Positions 1-11,809 of a stretch of 64,000 nt of DNA are shown here, piece by piece. The DNA lies in the NCBI RefSeq assembly GCF_003255815.1, contig NC_037671.1:154496645-154560644 (forward strand), written 5' to 3'. Each line of letters starts with the position of its first letter. Position 1 is the stretch's first letter. The notes under the pieces are model-generated. The model ran no database searches, had not been told where the DNA came from, and saw only the letters and a program-made list of their open reading frames with translations. This DNA is from Theropithecus gelada (lineage: Eukaryota; Chordata; Mammalia; Primates; Cercopithecidae). Made by a program: the position numbers and the translations under genes.

Positions 1-1880
1 CTTTTCTTCACAGTCATATTGGCATTTTGTATTTCTTATTTTAATATCATTTCTAGTTTGTATCCTTTGTTCATTTTTCTGTTAGGCTGTTTGTATTTCC
101 TTATTCATGTGTAACAGTACTTTCTATATTCAGGATACTATTATTTCATATAAGTTTTTGTGTATTTATATAAATTGCAAGTAACTTCACGCTATATTGC
201 TTGTCTTTGAACTTTGGTTATGATGTCTTTGTTCTTTTTGGTCTGAAACTTTCTTCTTCTTCTAAAATATTGCTTAATCTTTTAAAAACTTTATGTTCCT
301 AATCCACTCGTAGTTTTATTTTATTTTTGAGATGGAGTCTTCCTCTGTCTCTAGGCTACAGTGCAGTGGCCCAATCTTGGCTCACTGCAACCTCCACCTC
401 CTGGATTCAAGCGATTCCCCTGCCTCAGCCTCCTGAGTAGCTGGGACTACAGGTGCAGGCCACCACGCTTGGCTAATTGTTTGTATTTTTAGTAGAGACG
501 GGATTTCACCATGTTGGCCAGGATGGTCTCGATCTCCTGACCTCATGATTCCCTGCTTCAGCCTCCCAAAGTGCTGGGATTACAGGTGTGAGCCACCTCG
601 CCTGGCCACTTGTAATTTTTTATGATATAAAGAACCCTAATTTATATTTTCCATATGGAAAGTCATTTATTGAATGATATATATTTTCTCTACCAATTTT
701 TAATGTTACTGCTGTCTTTACACTAAGTTCCAGAACCTGCTTGGGTTTGTGCATACTTGATTCTGTTCCATTGATCTATTTATCTGTTCCAAAACCAAGA
801 CCACAATATTTTAGTTATTATAGCTTAATACTAAATCTTGACATCACATATAGCAAATCCTTCCCCTGAACTCCTTTGAAAATTACCTGGACTATTCTTG
901 GACTTCTACTCAAATATGAATTTTAGAATTAGTTTGGTAGATTTTTTTCATTGAAAAAATATTGATTTAAGAAATTAATTCAGAGATAATTGACTTCACA
1001 ACATTACATCTCCTAGTCTATGGACACCTGCAATTATTCAGTGACTTTTTAACATATTTCAACATAGTTTAGTTTAACAAGTTTCCCACATATAATTGGT
1101 TAGTTTTATCGTGGTAATTTAAGATTCTGTTGCTAATTTAAGTAAGATCTTTATTTGTTTGGGTTATTTTCTAATTATTTATTAAAAAGGGACATTTAAA
1201 TTTTTTATGTTTATCTTACTTCCTACAATGTTTCTATATTCTTTCATTGATTTTAATTAGATAGTTATTTATTTTTATTTTATATGCCATGTCATCATAT
1301 ACTCTTTCACTAATAGCCTATTAACCCTTTATTTGTTATTTTATCTCTTATTCAATTGGTTAAGAATTTCAATAGAATATTGAATCATGGGCAAGGGATG
1401 TTAGCTTTACTTGTTTTGTTATTGACACTATTATTTACAAATCAGTGTCTGACCATTAAATATATAGTTTGCATTAGGATTTTATACCAGATAAATAGAT
1501 TTTATTTTGTGTTTAGAATGAAAAGTAAAAAAAAAAATGAATCTTGAGGAGTCTGTTATTTTCTTATTTTTATAGTGATCACAGTTTTCTCCTTTAATCT
1601 GACATATGTTGACTTGCACTGATAGATTGTCAAATGTTAAACTATTTTTATATCCTTAGGATAAATTTTATGATAATGAGGTAATATTTTTAGAAGTACC
1701 CAGTTTGGATTCATTTGGAAATATTTCATTTTTTATATTTTTAAATATATCATTGTAAGTTAGATTGGTCTATTATTTTATTCTCACTTACATTTGTCAA
1801 GTTTTGGTATCAATGTCAGGCCAGACTTGAAAACTAATTAGACAGCTTTTTCTCTTTTTCTATTATGACAGAGATTGCCT
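1..1880 (-). mobile_element. Old L1 (L1M-type) ORF2 3' part, antisense, decayed
   Basis: Read on the minus strand this is the last part of an L1 ORF2. The plus strand shows the antisense landmarks in the right order, for example 'ttctgttccattgatctat' near 760-780, followed by the 'ttagttattatagcttaat' block and, near 1800, 'gttttggtatcaatgtcagg', the RT-region landmark. The copy is heavily diverged and has no useful reading frame; short ORFs such as that at 1356-1547 are accidental. An Alu interrupts it at 313-607. The outer end lies beyond position 1. Subfamily not determined. Confidence 0.7.
313..607 (-). mobile_element. Alu, full length, antisense
   Basis: Dimeric Alu in antisense: T-rich tail at 313-328, then gagatggagtct, the left/right arm junction with 'ttagtagagacgggatttcacc', and the 5' end at 'gagccacctcgcctggcc'. 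It is inserted inside the older antisense L1. Diverged to the level of AluS. Confidence 0.93.
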
Positions 1881-1985
1881 GGTCCTTAATCATGTCATAC
1901 AATTTACAATCTGAACCAGATGTGCTTTAGGGAAAAGATATTTTATTTTTACTACCAAATTAAGTTCCCCTAATAATTATTAATT

Positions 1986-2394
1986 ACTTAATCTTTCTAG
2001 CAATGAAGGAGGCTCCGTGGGCGTGGGACCCTCCCGGCCAGGTGTGGGATATAATCTCCTGGTGTGCCCGTTTGCTTTAAGCGCAGTATTGGGGTGGGAG
2101 TTACCCGATTTTCCAGGTGTTGTGTGTCTCAGTTCCCCTGGCTAGGAAAAGGGATTCCCTTCCCCCTTGCGCTTCCCAGGTGAGGCGATGCCTCGCCCTG
2201 CTTCAGCTCTGGCTGGTCAGGCTGCAGCAGCTGACCAGCACCGATTGTCTGGCACTCCCTAGTCAGATGAACCCAGTACCTCAGTTGAAAATGCAGAAAT
2301 CACCGGTCTTCTGTGTCACTCGCGCTGGGAGTTGGAGACTGGAGCTGTTCCTATTCGGCCATCTTGCTCTGCACCCCCCCACTTAATCTTTCTA
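1986..2394 (-). mobile_element. L1PA 5'-UTR-only insertion with 14-bp TSDs and no poly(A)
   Basis: On the minus strand the insert (2000-2380) starts with the G-run and 'caagatggccgaataggaac' typical of the 5' terminus of primate L1, continues through about 380 bp of 5' UTR, and stops at 'cccacggagcctccttcatt'. There is no ORF1, no ORF2 and no A-tail. Perfect 14-bp direct repeats (acttaatctttcta) flank it at 1986-1999 and 2381-2394. The 5'-UTR sequence looks like a fairly young L1PA (roughly L1PA3-L1PA7 grade, from memory). The 89-residue ORF at 2117-2386 is chance coding in this GC-rich piece. Confidence 0.88.
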
Positions 2395-3500
2395 TATCTT
2401 CTATTATTTAAAAAGTGTCTATTTTGTCAAAATCTCAATTTTTAATTATACGACTCTAAAATCCTCTACTTCATCTGAATTATATCTAATATTTTATTCC
2501 AAACATTGTTTATTTACATTTTCTCTTTTTCTTGGTTAGCAGTAGCACGGTAGGGGCTTGACAGGTCTGGAAAGATCAATTTATTTTAATGCCACTTTGC
2601 TTTCTTATTAAGAGATTTTGGTTTATTCACTATAAATTTACACTAAGTCTATTTGCTTGCTTTAAGGAAATGATTATAAACACCATCCTTTCTGTTTTAT
2701 TAACCACATTCAGTGTCAGCAAGGCCAAATTCTCACCTGATCATGGAGAGGTTGGGACACAGAGGGTCAGGAGAAAGCAGAGTCAGTCCCCAGATATTTT
2801 TGGACAACATATTTGCCTCAAGTTGACCAGCATTCTGAATAGCACCTTTTCCTCCATTGGATAACTTTTTATATCTGGTTGTTCTTAAATATTTGTATCT
2901 TCATCATCATTCTTCTTCAACTTCTGTATGTCTTGATCAGGTTTGGGTTCTTTCATTTGTCTGACTTGACGTTTGGTCCGCCCTTTCACCTGGAAACACA
3001 CATGCCTCTGCAGTTTCAGAAACCCTTCAGCTATTACATCCACCTATTTTCTCTTCTTTATTTTTACTGGCATATACTTGTAGGTGCTGATTAAATGGGT
3101 GTTGAAGCTTCTCAATCTAGCTTCCGTGTTTCAACTTATCCATATTTTCCATCTCTTTTTCTGTAGTGAATTCTGAGTTTCTCAATTCTTTTTTCATGTC
3201 ATTAATCTTTTTCTTCAGCCGTATTTAGACGACTAATTATCTTGTCTACTTAGCTTTTTATAGCAATGACTATATTTTTCATTTCCATGATTTCTAAATC
3301 TGTTGCTTTTGTATGATTACCAACTGTTCTCACTGAAGAAATGGTGTTTCCTATTTTTCTGTTTGAGGGAAAATATGGAATATGTATATATTTGTTTTAA
3401 AATTGCTGCCTTCTTTTTCTCTCCGTGGTTGAAATTCTTCCATATCTTGAACATGCTATCTTCCATAGAGGTATGTTTGCTCAATTGATTTGTCATTTTT
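2395..3500 (-). mobile_element. Probable old L1/HAL1-type antisense relic
   Basis: T-rich plus strand whose minus strand is A-rich and, around 3130-3300, resembles the coiled-coil/ORF1 part of old L1 or HAL1 ('ccatttccatgatttctaaatc' style antisense motifs). Divergence is high and boundaries are unclear, so this is a tentative call. No gene seen. Confidence 0.35.
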
Positions 3501-5234
3501 GGAAGAACTATATTGTGTAAAAACACTTTTGTGCATGTTGTGCTCTGATTGGTGGGTTTGTGTTTTCCTTGGACCATATCTCTGTGTTACATAGGCCAGA
3601 CCAAGTCTTTCATTAGAGCTTTTTGGGATGGCTCTTCTTCGTTGAGAGGGATGGGGGTGGTACCGGATCAGAGAGAGGCAAGGCGACACCCCTTAGGGAC
3701 TCCTTTCCCAGGAGGCCACGTCTGAGATCTCACTATTTCCTGTAGACTCTTATTTCCTTCCAAAGTATGTGGCTCCTTGAAAATGGAAAGCCCTTTATTC
3801 ACTTTAGGTCCTTGGGGAATTCTCAGATAACACCAAGGGCTGGGACCCAGCGTGATGGGAATGGGAGGAGGTAGATCCTCCCCTCCACAGGACTGAGGCA
3901 GGGAGGCAGGTCAAGGCCATTCAGAGACTCTCTGCCTACAGTAGCACATAGGAAGACCCCACATTCTAGATAAAGTGATGTTGCTGAGATGAGACGCAAT
4001 TGGATTTATATGAAATCTTCCTGTGACCTTTGCCTGAGACCTTTGGTCTGAGGGGAGTTTGCTTAAAGCTCTACTCCTGGCGATAATATTCTCTTTTGTG
4101 AGTGATAACTTCCAGGTGGCTGAGATCTGCTGCTAGCTTTAGCACAAAGCTTCCTGGCCTTTGGTAAGACCAAAAGCAGGCATCATACTACCTTCCAAGG
4201 AATAATCTTTCCTGAACACTTGGCACACAAGGATGGAGGAAAAGGAGGTGAGAGCAGTAGCCAAAGGATTAGAACGATTCCGTAGTGAAAGGATGCTAAC
4301 AGTAGGGGCAGAAAACTCACCATGGTTCTTGGTGCTAGTCTATAAACAAATACTTATGTCTTAATTACTCAGTTGTATAATGGCATGTTACACTTACTCA
4401 GTGCTTACCATATTGTACCATAGCATGGTTATCAAAAAACTTCTAAGTTCTTCAGAGGGCACCAAATAGTAATTTTTCTGCCTAATGCCAACCTCTCATT
4501 TTATCTGCATCCTAGTCATTTTGTGACAGCAGTTTTCTAGAAAGAGATGCTGATGATTCATAACCAGGTACCACTGATACACTCATTAGAAGACTTGCTG
4601 ACTACTTTACATTTAATAGAAAATTAACTGCAAGTCTCACTGGATAACTCCTATATACATCTTAATTTACTACATTTTTTTCAGGGTTGAATAAAAGAAT
4701 AAAAACCTGTAATCTTCAGAGAATAAAAGTACAGCAAATTAAGAAAATATCATAAAACATTTTGTGGGGAAGGACAAGGGATAGCTATTATAGGATTAAA
4801 TATATTTGACATTATCTTCTGGAAATGACCATTTAAAACCTAATTCATTCTCAGCATTACTGAAAATCTTAAGTTATTTTCATGTTCTCAAACCATTCAG
4901 GATAAAGAATGGTGCTCGATGGTGAAAGCCATTGTGACCATAAAAATAGTCATATAACGTAGTAGGCATCACTACATCCAATTCCCATTTATTCTTTTTC
5001 CTTGATACCATTAACCTAACTGGATGCTGATGGTTTGGAACACATTGCCATTTAATACTCCACTTAGACTGTACACATAGTATTAGTTCCAGGAGACAAC
5101 CGGAGGCCTATAAAGGAAAGGGAAAGAGGAGATGGGTTGTAAGATTACATATTTCTGGGATTGTTTCTTGTTTGTTTTTAAAGCATGGCCAGCACATTTT
5201 CACATTTAAGACCCACTGATACTAAACACTCATG
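3501..5234. other. Intergenic, no recognised feature
   Basis: Mixed-composition sequence with a moderately GC-rich patch at 3640-3960. No long ORF, no convincing splice-site pair and no repeat that I can name. Confidence 0.5.
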
Positions 5235-5270
5235 AAAGGAAAAAAAAAAACAAAAAACAAAAAAAAAATA
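5235..5270 (+). repeat. A-rich simple repeat
   Basis: Runs of A broken by single C or T bases (aaaaacaaaaaac pattern). Confidence 0.8.
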
Positions 5271-5320
5271 ACTTTCAGTCCTAGCTCCAAGGTAGAAGTT
5301 AATTTTTTTTAAAATGTCAT

Positions 5321-5612
5321 TTATTTTTTTGAGACAGGGTCTTGCTCTGTCACCCAGGCTGGAGTGCAGTGGCTCGATCTTGGCTCACTACAACCTCCAC
5401 CTCCCAGGTTCAAGCAATTCTCCTGCCTCAGCCTCCCAAGTAGCTGGGATTGCAGGTGTGTGCTACCATGTCTGGATAATTTTTGTATTTTTAATAGAGA
5501 CAGGGTTTCACCATGTTGGCCAGGATGGTCTCAAACTCCTGACCTCAAATGATCTGCCGACTTCAGCCTCCCAAAGTGTTGTGATTACAGGCGTGAGCCA
5601 CCACGCCCAGCC
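5321..5612 (-). mobile_element. Alu, full length, antisense
   Basis: Poly(T) then gagacagggtcttgctctgtc through 'gagccaccacgcccagcc'; both arms are present with the central 'tttttaatagagacaggg'. Possible weak TSD containing 'ttttttaatgt' on either side. ORFs here (5314-5631, 5364-5552, 5508-5849) are Alu-derived and not genes. Confidence 0.93.
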
Positions 5613-5639
5613 ACACGTTTTTTTAATGTGAAAGGAAAT

Positions 5640-6200
5640 AAAGACACCAACACGTTGCACATCACTGCACAATGTACACACAGTCTTTATGCACGACGTC
5701 TCTGAGATGTGTGCACTCTTTCTTCTGGAATGTCTTGAGTTCCGGAAAGCTGGAACGCTGTTCATTCCTAATCCCACTTGGGTTTTTGCCCATTTGATTG
5801 TCCTCTGATGAATGTTATCCATGGCAGACAATGACTTTTTACAAGCCACTTTGAGATAGCTCAGGTGCTTGTGTGTCCGTGCTACCCCATGCTATGGAAT
5901 GGACTCTGCCTCCACACCAAGGTAGTATCCAGTTTGTACATCTCCATCTGGATTTTTTTCTATCACTGTGTAACTGATGGATTTTTTTCCCCTCTTCATT
6001 TTCCACTGCAATCACAAACAGTAAGTAGGTGCCCAGAGAAGAGGGAGATCAGATCTAGTTTTGACCACAGAAGGAAGCACATTGATTACCACTGAAGCTT
6101 CTTCTCCAGGGTGGATCTTTCTGCCCTGAAAAACTCAACCTCGAGCTCAGCCTGATTGGGAATTCTAACATCTGCAGATGCTACTATCTTTTCCTTGTAA
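5640..6200. other. Intergenic, no recognised feature
   Basis: Apparently unique sequence with no convincing coding or repeat signal. Confidence 0.5.
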
Positions 6201-6221
6201 AATGACAAGGATATCCTCTAG

Positions 6222-6405
6222 ATCTGCACTGGGAAATGCAGTTGCCACTGGTTTAAATTTGAATTAAATAAAAAATTCAGTTCCTCAATCACAGTAGCCA
6301 CATTTCAAGAGCTCCATAGCCACATGTAGCTAGTGGCTACTGCGTAACACAGCATATATATAGAACATTTTTATCATTGCAGAAAGTGCTGTTGGATAAG
6401 ACTGT
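6222..6405. mobile_element. hAT-type non-autonomous DNA transposon relic (MER family)
   Basis: Contains 'gtagccacatttcaagagct' and 'agccacatgtagctagtggc', flanked by 'ctgcactgggaaatg' and 'gtgctgttggataag', the pattern of the common mammalian hAT-Charlie MITEs with 'cagtgctgtccaata' ends. The exact MER name is not assigned. Confidence 0.6.
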
Positions 6406-7139
6406 TCTGCAACATACATAGAATATTTCCATTTCAGCAGCAAAATTTGGCCCTGAGAAGAGACTTGATATCTTTGGATATAGTGACTATCTTAGAAGGT
6501 CCTTTGGGATGGGGCAAAGTGATACCCTGAAGGAACAAGATTGGAGAACAAAGGATAGTTGTTAGCTAAGAATTTTGCTTTGATTGCCTGTATAAGGTAG
6601 CTGTGGTCTGAATCTGATTGGCTTGAAACATACAGGTGTTTTTAGAGGCTGTGTAGAGAAAAGGCAAGAAAGGGAAAAGAGATCTGGCAGTTAGGAGCAG
6701 CTAGGGGAGAGAGCCAGGATGTCTAATGAAGGGATAAAGCAGTGTGCTTTGTCAAGTGCAATGCAATCCCTCCTCCATCTCCTCCAAAAAACCTTGTGTA
6801 AAATATGCTTTACTTACTAATGAGTTGAAAATTTAAAATGTAGTTTTTGCGAGTCTGCTCTCAACAGTGTTGGGAATGTACAATGTGTCCAATTACATTG
6901 GGTTTAAACATTTTACTTCCTTGCTACTTAGTATCTTCTTTCTCCAAGGCAATCTGTGCATGTCTTTTCCTTAGGACATTAAAGACTTTTGATTGGCGGA
7001 ATCAGCTCAAGGATCAGTCCCTTCCCAGGTGTGCCAGTGTTTGACACTTCCTGGAGTCTTCCAGTTTGCAACTAATTTGATGGATTGTAGCCGACTTCTT
7101 TGAAGCAAGGAAAAATTAATTTGTTTTTTCTCTTATCTA
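6406..7139. other. Intergenic, no recognised feature
   Basis: No gene-like signal; short ORFs (for example 6847-7044) show no family resemblance. Confidence 0.5.
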
Positions 7140-7250
7140 ACAAATGTGTATTGCACACTTGATATGTAACAGTGTTTTAGAAGCTGGTTATATAGCAATG
7201 AACAAAATCATATTCCTGCCCTCAAATAGCTTAAGTCTCTTTTCCTTTTA
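7140..7250 (-). mobile_element. L2 3'-end fragment, antisense
   Basis: 'agcaatgaacaaaatcatattcctgccctcaaatagctta' follows the antisense L2 3'-end pattern (…agtgaacaaaacag…ccctgccctcatggagctta…). Confidence 0.6.
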
Positions 7251-7458
7251 TGCCCTATCATCTAACCAAAAACAGCTAGTTACAGATATGACAATTACTA
7301 GATACACTGCTTTACCTGTTACACTTGACCATGCTAAACATTATGTAATTTGAAGATTACCATTCATTTGTAAGGTAAGGTAAAAAGATTCATCTGGATC
7401 ACACAGTTAATAAGAGATAGGGGTAGGGTTCCAACACAAACTTTCCCCTTTCTCTCTT

Positions 7459-7514
7459 CTTGAGACATTATGTGCTTGAGACATGTGCTTCTTCTCTTGA
7501 GACATTATGTGCTT
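7459..7514 (+). repeat. 37-bp period tandem duplication
   Basis: The 19-mer cttgagacattatgtgctt occurs at 7459-7477 and again at 7496-7514, so a unit of 37 bp has been duplicated in tandem. Confidence 0.8.
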
Positions 7515-7569
7515 CGGTGAACCAAAAATGGGAGGTAGGAGAAAAATCAGATATGTCCTTTGCGTTTAT

Positions 7570-7665
7570 ATTTCCCATAATGCCTAGCATGATATCCCAG
7601 AACCTAGCAAAATTGTCTGACATGTAGGAGGCATTCAATAAATATTTGTTGGCTGGTTAAATAGC
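7570..7665 (+). mobile_element. L2 3'-end fragment
   Basis: 'cctagcaaaattgtctgacat' followed by 'ggaggcattcaataaatatttgttggct' matches the L2 terminal pattern 'gcctggcacatagtaggtgctcaataaatatttgttg'. Confidence 0.75.
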
Positions 7666-7929
7666 TACATAAATGGATGGGTAACTGGCATCATGTGCAG
7701 TGTAGGCATTTAATCCATATTTGTTGTTAAAGGTTACTCCAGAAGTAGGATTAAATTAAATTCTTCTGAATTAGATTTGGCTTACTAACCACCTTCATTT
7801 AGGTTTCAATTATACAAATCAGTTTTTTGCAACAACTGAGAAGTTGGTATTTTTTTCACAAAAATATAATTATTAGATGCATATTAATAGTGTAAAATAA
7901 TAATTCTTAATGTTGGAGTGACATATAAA

Positions 7930-8425
7930 GTGGGTGTGCTCAAACTTCTGAGGGGAGAATAATACAACATTTCTGAAAACCAATTTGAAAATATTTTTCA
8001 ATAATTAAAAAATTGTCACACTGTATGACCTAATAATTCTACTTCTAGTGATCCATTTAAAAGAACTATCCAAGAATGCAAATGAAGACCTATCTAAGGT
8101 CTATCTACTTAATGTGAGGAAAAAAACCCAAAAAAATTCAAGCATCAATATTAAGGATTAAATTATAATATTTATATCATAGAAAAATGTACAGCCATTC
8201 GAAATATCTTTAATAACCTGTTTAGAATATAACATAAAGTTTTAGAGAAGCAGAATTTAAAATTATAGTATGATCCAAAGTATTCAAATAATGCACACAT
8301 ACATACACATATACACACACATACACAAATGTTGGCTGAGATTATCTTGACTCTGAATTGTAAGATTATGAGTTATCTTGGTTTTCTTCTTCACACTTTT
8401 TGTATTTTTTTTAAACAATAAAGAA
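7930..8425 (+). mobile_element. Old L1 3' end (L1M-type), sense
   Basis: Decayed L1M/L1ME 3' region: 'tatgacctaataattctacttctag', 'acagccattcgaaatatctttaat', then a 3' UTR with 'gattatgagttatcttggttttcttcttcacactttttgtatttt'. It is interrupted by a CACATA-type simple repeat near 8293-8328. Confidence 0.6.
8293..8328 (+). repeat. (CACATA)n-type simple repeat
   Basis: Interrupted acacatacatacacatata pattern. Confidence 0.8.
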
Positions 8426-8429
8426 CACA

Positions 8430-10223
8430 ATACTGTGGTAATCTCTAAGAGTGTTAATGTACAAGAAATACACAGGCATAACAAAGAAATACAAATTCAG
8501 TTTTAGATAAAGAAATGTTATATCAACTTTTAAAATACTGGTTAGATTAACAGTTTGATATTTTAAAAAGGTGTCATTTAAAATACTTAGTTGAAATAAT
8601 ATTTTTGGTTTGTTTAAATTATTGGGTATGTGGGAATGGTGGTGGTGAATATTTTCACTAAGAAGAAAGTCAAGTGGTAATTAACTGTTTTTTAGGATGT
8701 ATTTGAGCCTTATGTTACTGAACCACCAAAAACATTTGTAGAATAAAACAAAAAATGTGAAAGAAACAGCTAAGTACGAAATAATAAATGGAAAAATTGT
8801 AATTTTATTGTCCCCTATTAAATATGTGAAATATTTCCACATTTTTTCATATTTTTTGAGAATTGTTTATACAGTTGAAATTTTCTATAGAATAATTACA
8901 TTATCTTCATATGAACCATATTGTATTTTCTTCCTTTTTTGACAATTTTTACCAAAGCTATATCTATGGATGCTTTGTTATGCATTTACTTACCTAGCAA
9001 TTCATGTTTCTAAAGTGTATAAAGCAACAACATTAGGAAGAGCTTTTGTTCTTCTGTTAGATATTTGTCATAAACAAACTTCTCTATCTCATAATATACA
9101 TGTTTGCAATTTTATAGGATAATCTCTACAGCTTTAGTGATACTAAACAGCTTTAGAATTTATCAGTTCAGCTATTAAGGTAAATTGGTTGAACAAAACC
9201 CATAAAATTTTAGATAGGAATCTGATCTTTATACTGCAAATGTGAAAATAGTTCTCATATACATTTGGGATTATTATCAGCAAAAGAAAATATACTGTTC
9301 ATTCATTTGGGACATAATTTTTTTAAGTAAAACGTTATTAAAGGAGTATGTAAATGGATTTAAATATAAAATAACAATGGTATCATAACTTTAAAGCATG
9401 TTTGTGAAGAAGTTATGCATAACATACAAGTATTATCCTTCTTGAAAATATGAAAATATTAATCCTAAAACTATGCATCAAAATACCGGGTAGAATTCTA
9501 CCAACTTATGCTTTTATATGGGACACTGGAAAAGTTAGTTAAATAAACATAACTCTTGGCCTTTGAAAAGGTCTTATTTATCATCTAAGGCAATAAAAAG
9601 TAAAGTGGATATTTAGTTGATATGTTTGATATATAATATTTTTGTGCTAAAATATGCATTCTAATTGAATTTTTAACTTTTTTGTGTCAGGAGATATCAT
9701 CAAATAGACAATGGTAATCATTTTAATGAGTAAAAGAGGAAAACCACAGATTATTCCTGCGATCAGAAGAAATAAAATGAAGGAGTAACACAATAGTAAT
9801 TACCTGAGCAGATGGATTTCTAATCCTAGAAATAAACATGCTAATGAAGCTACACTACAGAATGACAAGATATTAAGGTCTTCTGAGTCTGGAGAGATTG
9901 TTATTCTAATTTACCAGTAGAACTTAATTTTCATTATATTAAAAAGTACTTAATCAACCAAATCTTTTTAAATTAACCAATGTATTTAGGCAGTTTTAGT
10001 GTTTCTGTAAATTTCTTCCAAGGGTGTTAGTTTTACAGGGGCACACTTCCTCATCAGTGTATTCATAGTTTGTTTACTGTCTGTACTTTGCACAGAGCAG
10101 AAATGAGTTTTGCTGTCTCTCTAACAAGGCACTTTTTCCTGTGTGCTGTCAATGAGGGTTTTAATTGCAGAATCAAAGCTCATATTGCTGGCACTTTCAT
10201 AACCACCCTATGCTGCCTTCCTT
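8430..10223. other. AT-rich intergenic, no recognised feature
   Basis: Strongly AT-rich. No coding pattern and no repeat I can name with confidence. Confidence 0.5.
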
Positions 10224-10239
10224 AAAAGATAAAAAATCT

Positions 10240-10545
10240 GCCAGGCGCGGTGGCTTACGCCTGTAATCCCAACACTTTGGGAGCCCGACGCGGGTGGATC
10301 ACGAGGTCAGGAGATCGAGAGCATCCTGGCTAACACGGTGAAACCCCGTCTGTACTAAAAAAAAAAAAAAAAAAAGTTAGCCAGGCGTGGTGGCGGGCGC
10401 CCGTAGTCCCAGCTACTCAGGAGGATGAGCCAGGAGAATGGCGTGAACTCGGGAGGCGGAGCTTGCAGTGAGCTGAGATCTGGCCACTGCATTCCAGCCT
10501 GGGCGACGGAGCGAGACTCTGTCTCAAAAAAAAAAAAAAAAAAAA
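10240..10545 (+). mobile_element. AluY, Old World monkey type, with TSDs
   Basis: Full-length sense Alu from gccaggcgcggtggc to an A-tail. TSDs are aaaagataaaaaatct (10224-10239) and aaaagatataaaatct (10542-10557), one mismatch apart. The right arm reads 'gagatctggccactgc', a decayed CpG form of the GATCCGGCCACTG variant typical of cercopithecid AluYR copies; the human form is GATCGCGCCACTG. Middle A-run of about 19. The 127-residue antisense ORF at 10355-10738 is an artefact. Confidence 0.92.
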
Positions 10546-10559
10546 GATATAAAATCTTC

Positions 10560-11215
10560 GTTAGTAATTGGAATTCATAGTACCTTGACTGATTAGGTGA
10601 GCTCCAGGTTTTGTCACTTCCCCGGCCAATCATTTTGGAAGAAATTAACTGGAAGAATGGGAAAAATGGATGGGATACAAAAGTTCGTGTGATAAGTAAT
10701 GTGAGAAAGAAGCAAAGGAGCCAGTGCCATATTTTCATGCTTACCTGTACATGGTAAGTTTACATTTTCTAAACTAGTAACTGATCAATACATCACAGTT
10801 TTTGGATGGACACATAAAATACATAAAATCAGCATGACATTTCTTATTGGGAGAATTGAAAGCCTTTGTGGAAGAAATGCATTTTTAGGGCAAAAAGACT
10901 CAGGAGAAAAATCTAGGCAATGACTTAGTTTAGTTTCTCATTTGTGTGGATGTGTGTTTGAAGGAGTGTTACTTTCCTGTCTCTTTTCTTATGCTTATAT
11001 TTTAGTTGTAACCATAGTAGGCACTTATTTTATATCAGGAGATACTTTAACTATATTAAAATGTGGTAAATATTTAATACAGTTATAAAAACTTAACTCA
11101 TCTCAGTTTACATCCAATTCAACAAACCTTTATTGAATAATCAGGATATTTTTAAAAACATAGGACTGGTTATACAGAGCTATACCAACTTACCAAAATA
11201 TGATCCCAATCACTT
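10560..11215. other. Intergenic, no recognised feature
   Basis: No coding signal; a weak L2-like phrase ('caacaaacctttattgaataa') lies near 11120. Confidence 0.45.
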
Positions 11216-11383
11216 AGACCCTTGCTACTCAAAGTATGGTCCAAGCACTGGCATTTCTTGGGAATTGTTAGAAATATGGAATCTTAGGCCCCAATTCCTG
11301 CCCTCTGAACCAAAATCTGCATTGTAACAAGATCCTCACATAAAACAAATCCACATTAAATTTTGAAAAGCACTGTGTTAGAA
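11216..11383 (+). mobile_element. MER5A-like hAT MITE
   Basis: 'ttgctactcaaagtatggtcca … gcactggcat … ttgttagaaatatggaatcttaggcccc … aaaagcactgtgtta' follows the MER5A layout. The internal ORF at 11133-11327 is not a gene. Confidence 0.7.
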
Positions 11384-11642
11384 GACCACAGTCTAAAAAC
11401 GGGAAGTAATTTCATAAGAAATGCTCTAACAGAGAACAAATACCAGAGGCCAATCAAAGAATGCAATTCTGGTTGCAGGGATTCACAGTAGTTTTGAATC
11501 TGCCCCTTACTACATTACACTTTCCACAAGATACATCAGCAGCTTCTAAAGCATGCCCCTGGTCAAATACATTCGAGAAACAGTGCATAATGTATACCAT
11601 AGTTTAGAGATGGCTTGTTCATAATAGTATGTTAAAGATTTT

Positions 11643-11806
11643 AGCCAGGCATCGTGGCAGGTGCCTGTTGTCCCAGTTACTCAAGAGGCTGAGGCAGGAA
11701 GATTGCATGAGCCCAGGAGTTGGAGGCTGCAGTGAGCTTTGATTATACTACTGCACTCCAACCTGGGTGAATAAGTGAGATCCTGTTGCAGAATAAATAA
11801 ATAAAC
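11643..11806 (+). mobile_element. Free right Alu monomer (FRAM-type)
   Basis: Starts gccaggcatcgtggcaggtgcctg and shows only right-arm landmarks ('gttggaggctgcagtgagctt', 'ctgcactccaacctgggtgaa'), ending in an AATA-rich tail. About 160 bp. Confidence 0.8.
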
Positions 11807-11809
11807 ATT

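Noticed and set aside
2117..2386. 89-codon ORF in a GC-rich island-like patch
   Set aside because: The patch is an antisense L1 5' UTR, which explains both the GC content and the open frame.
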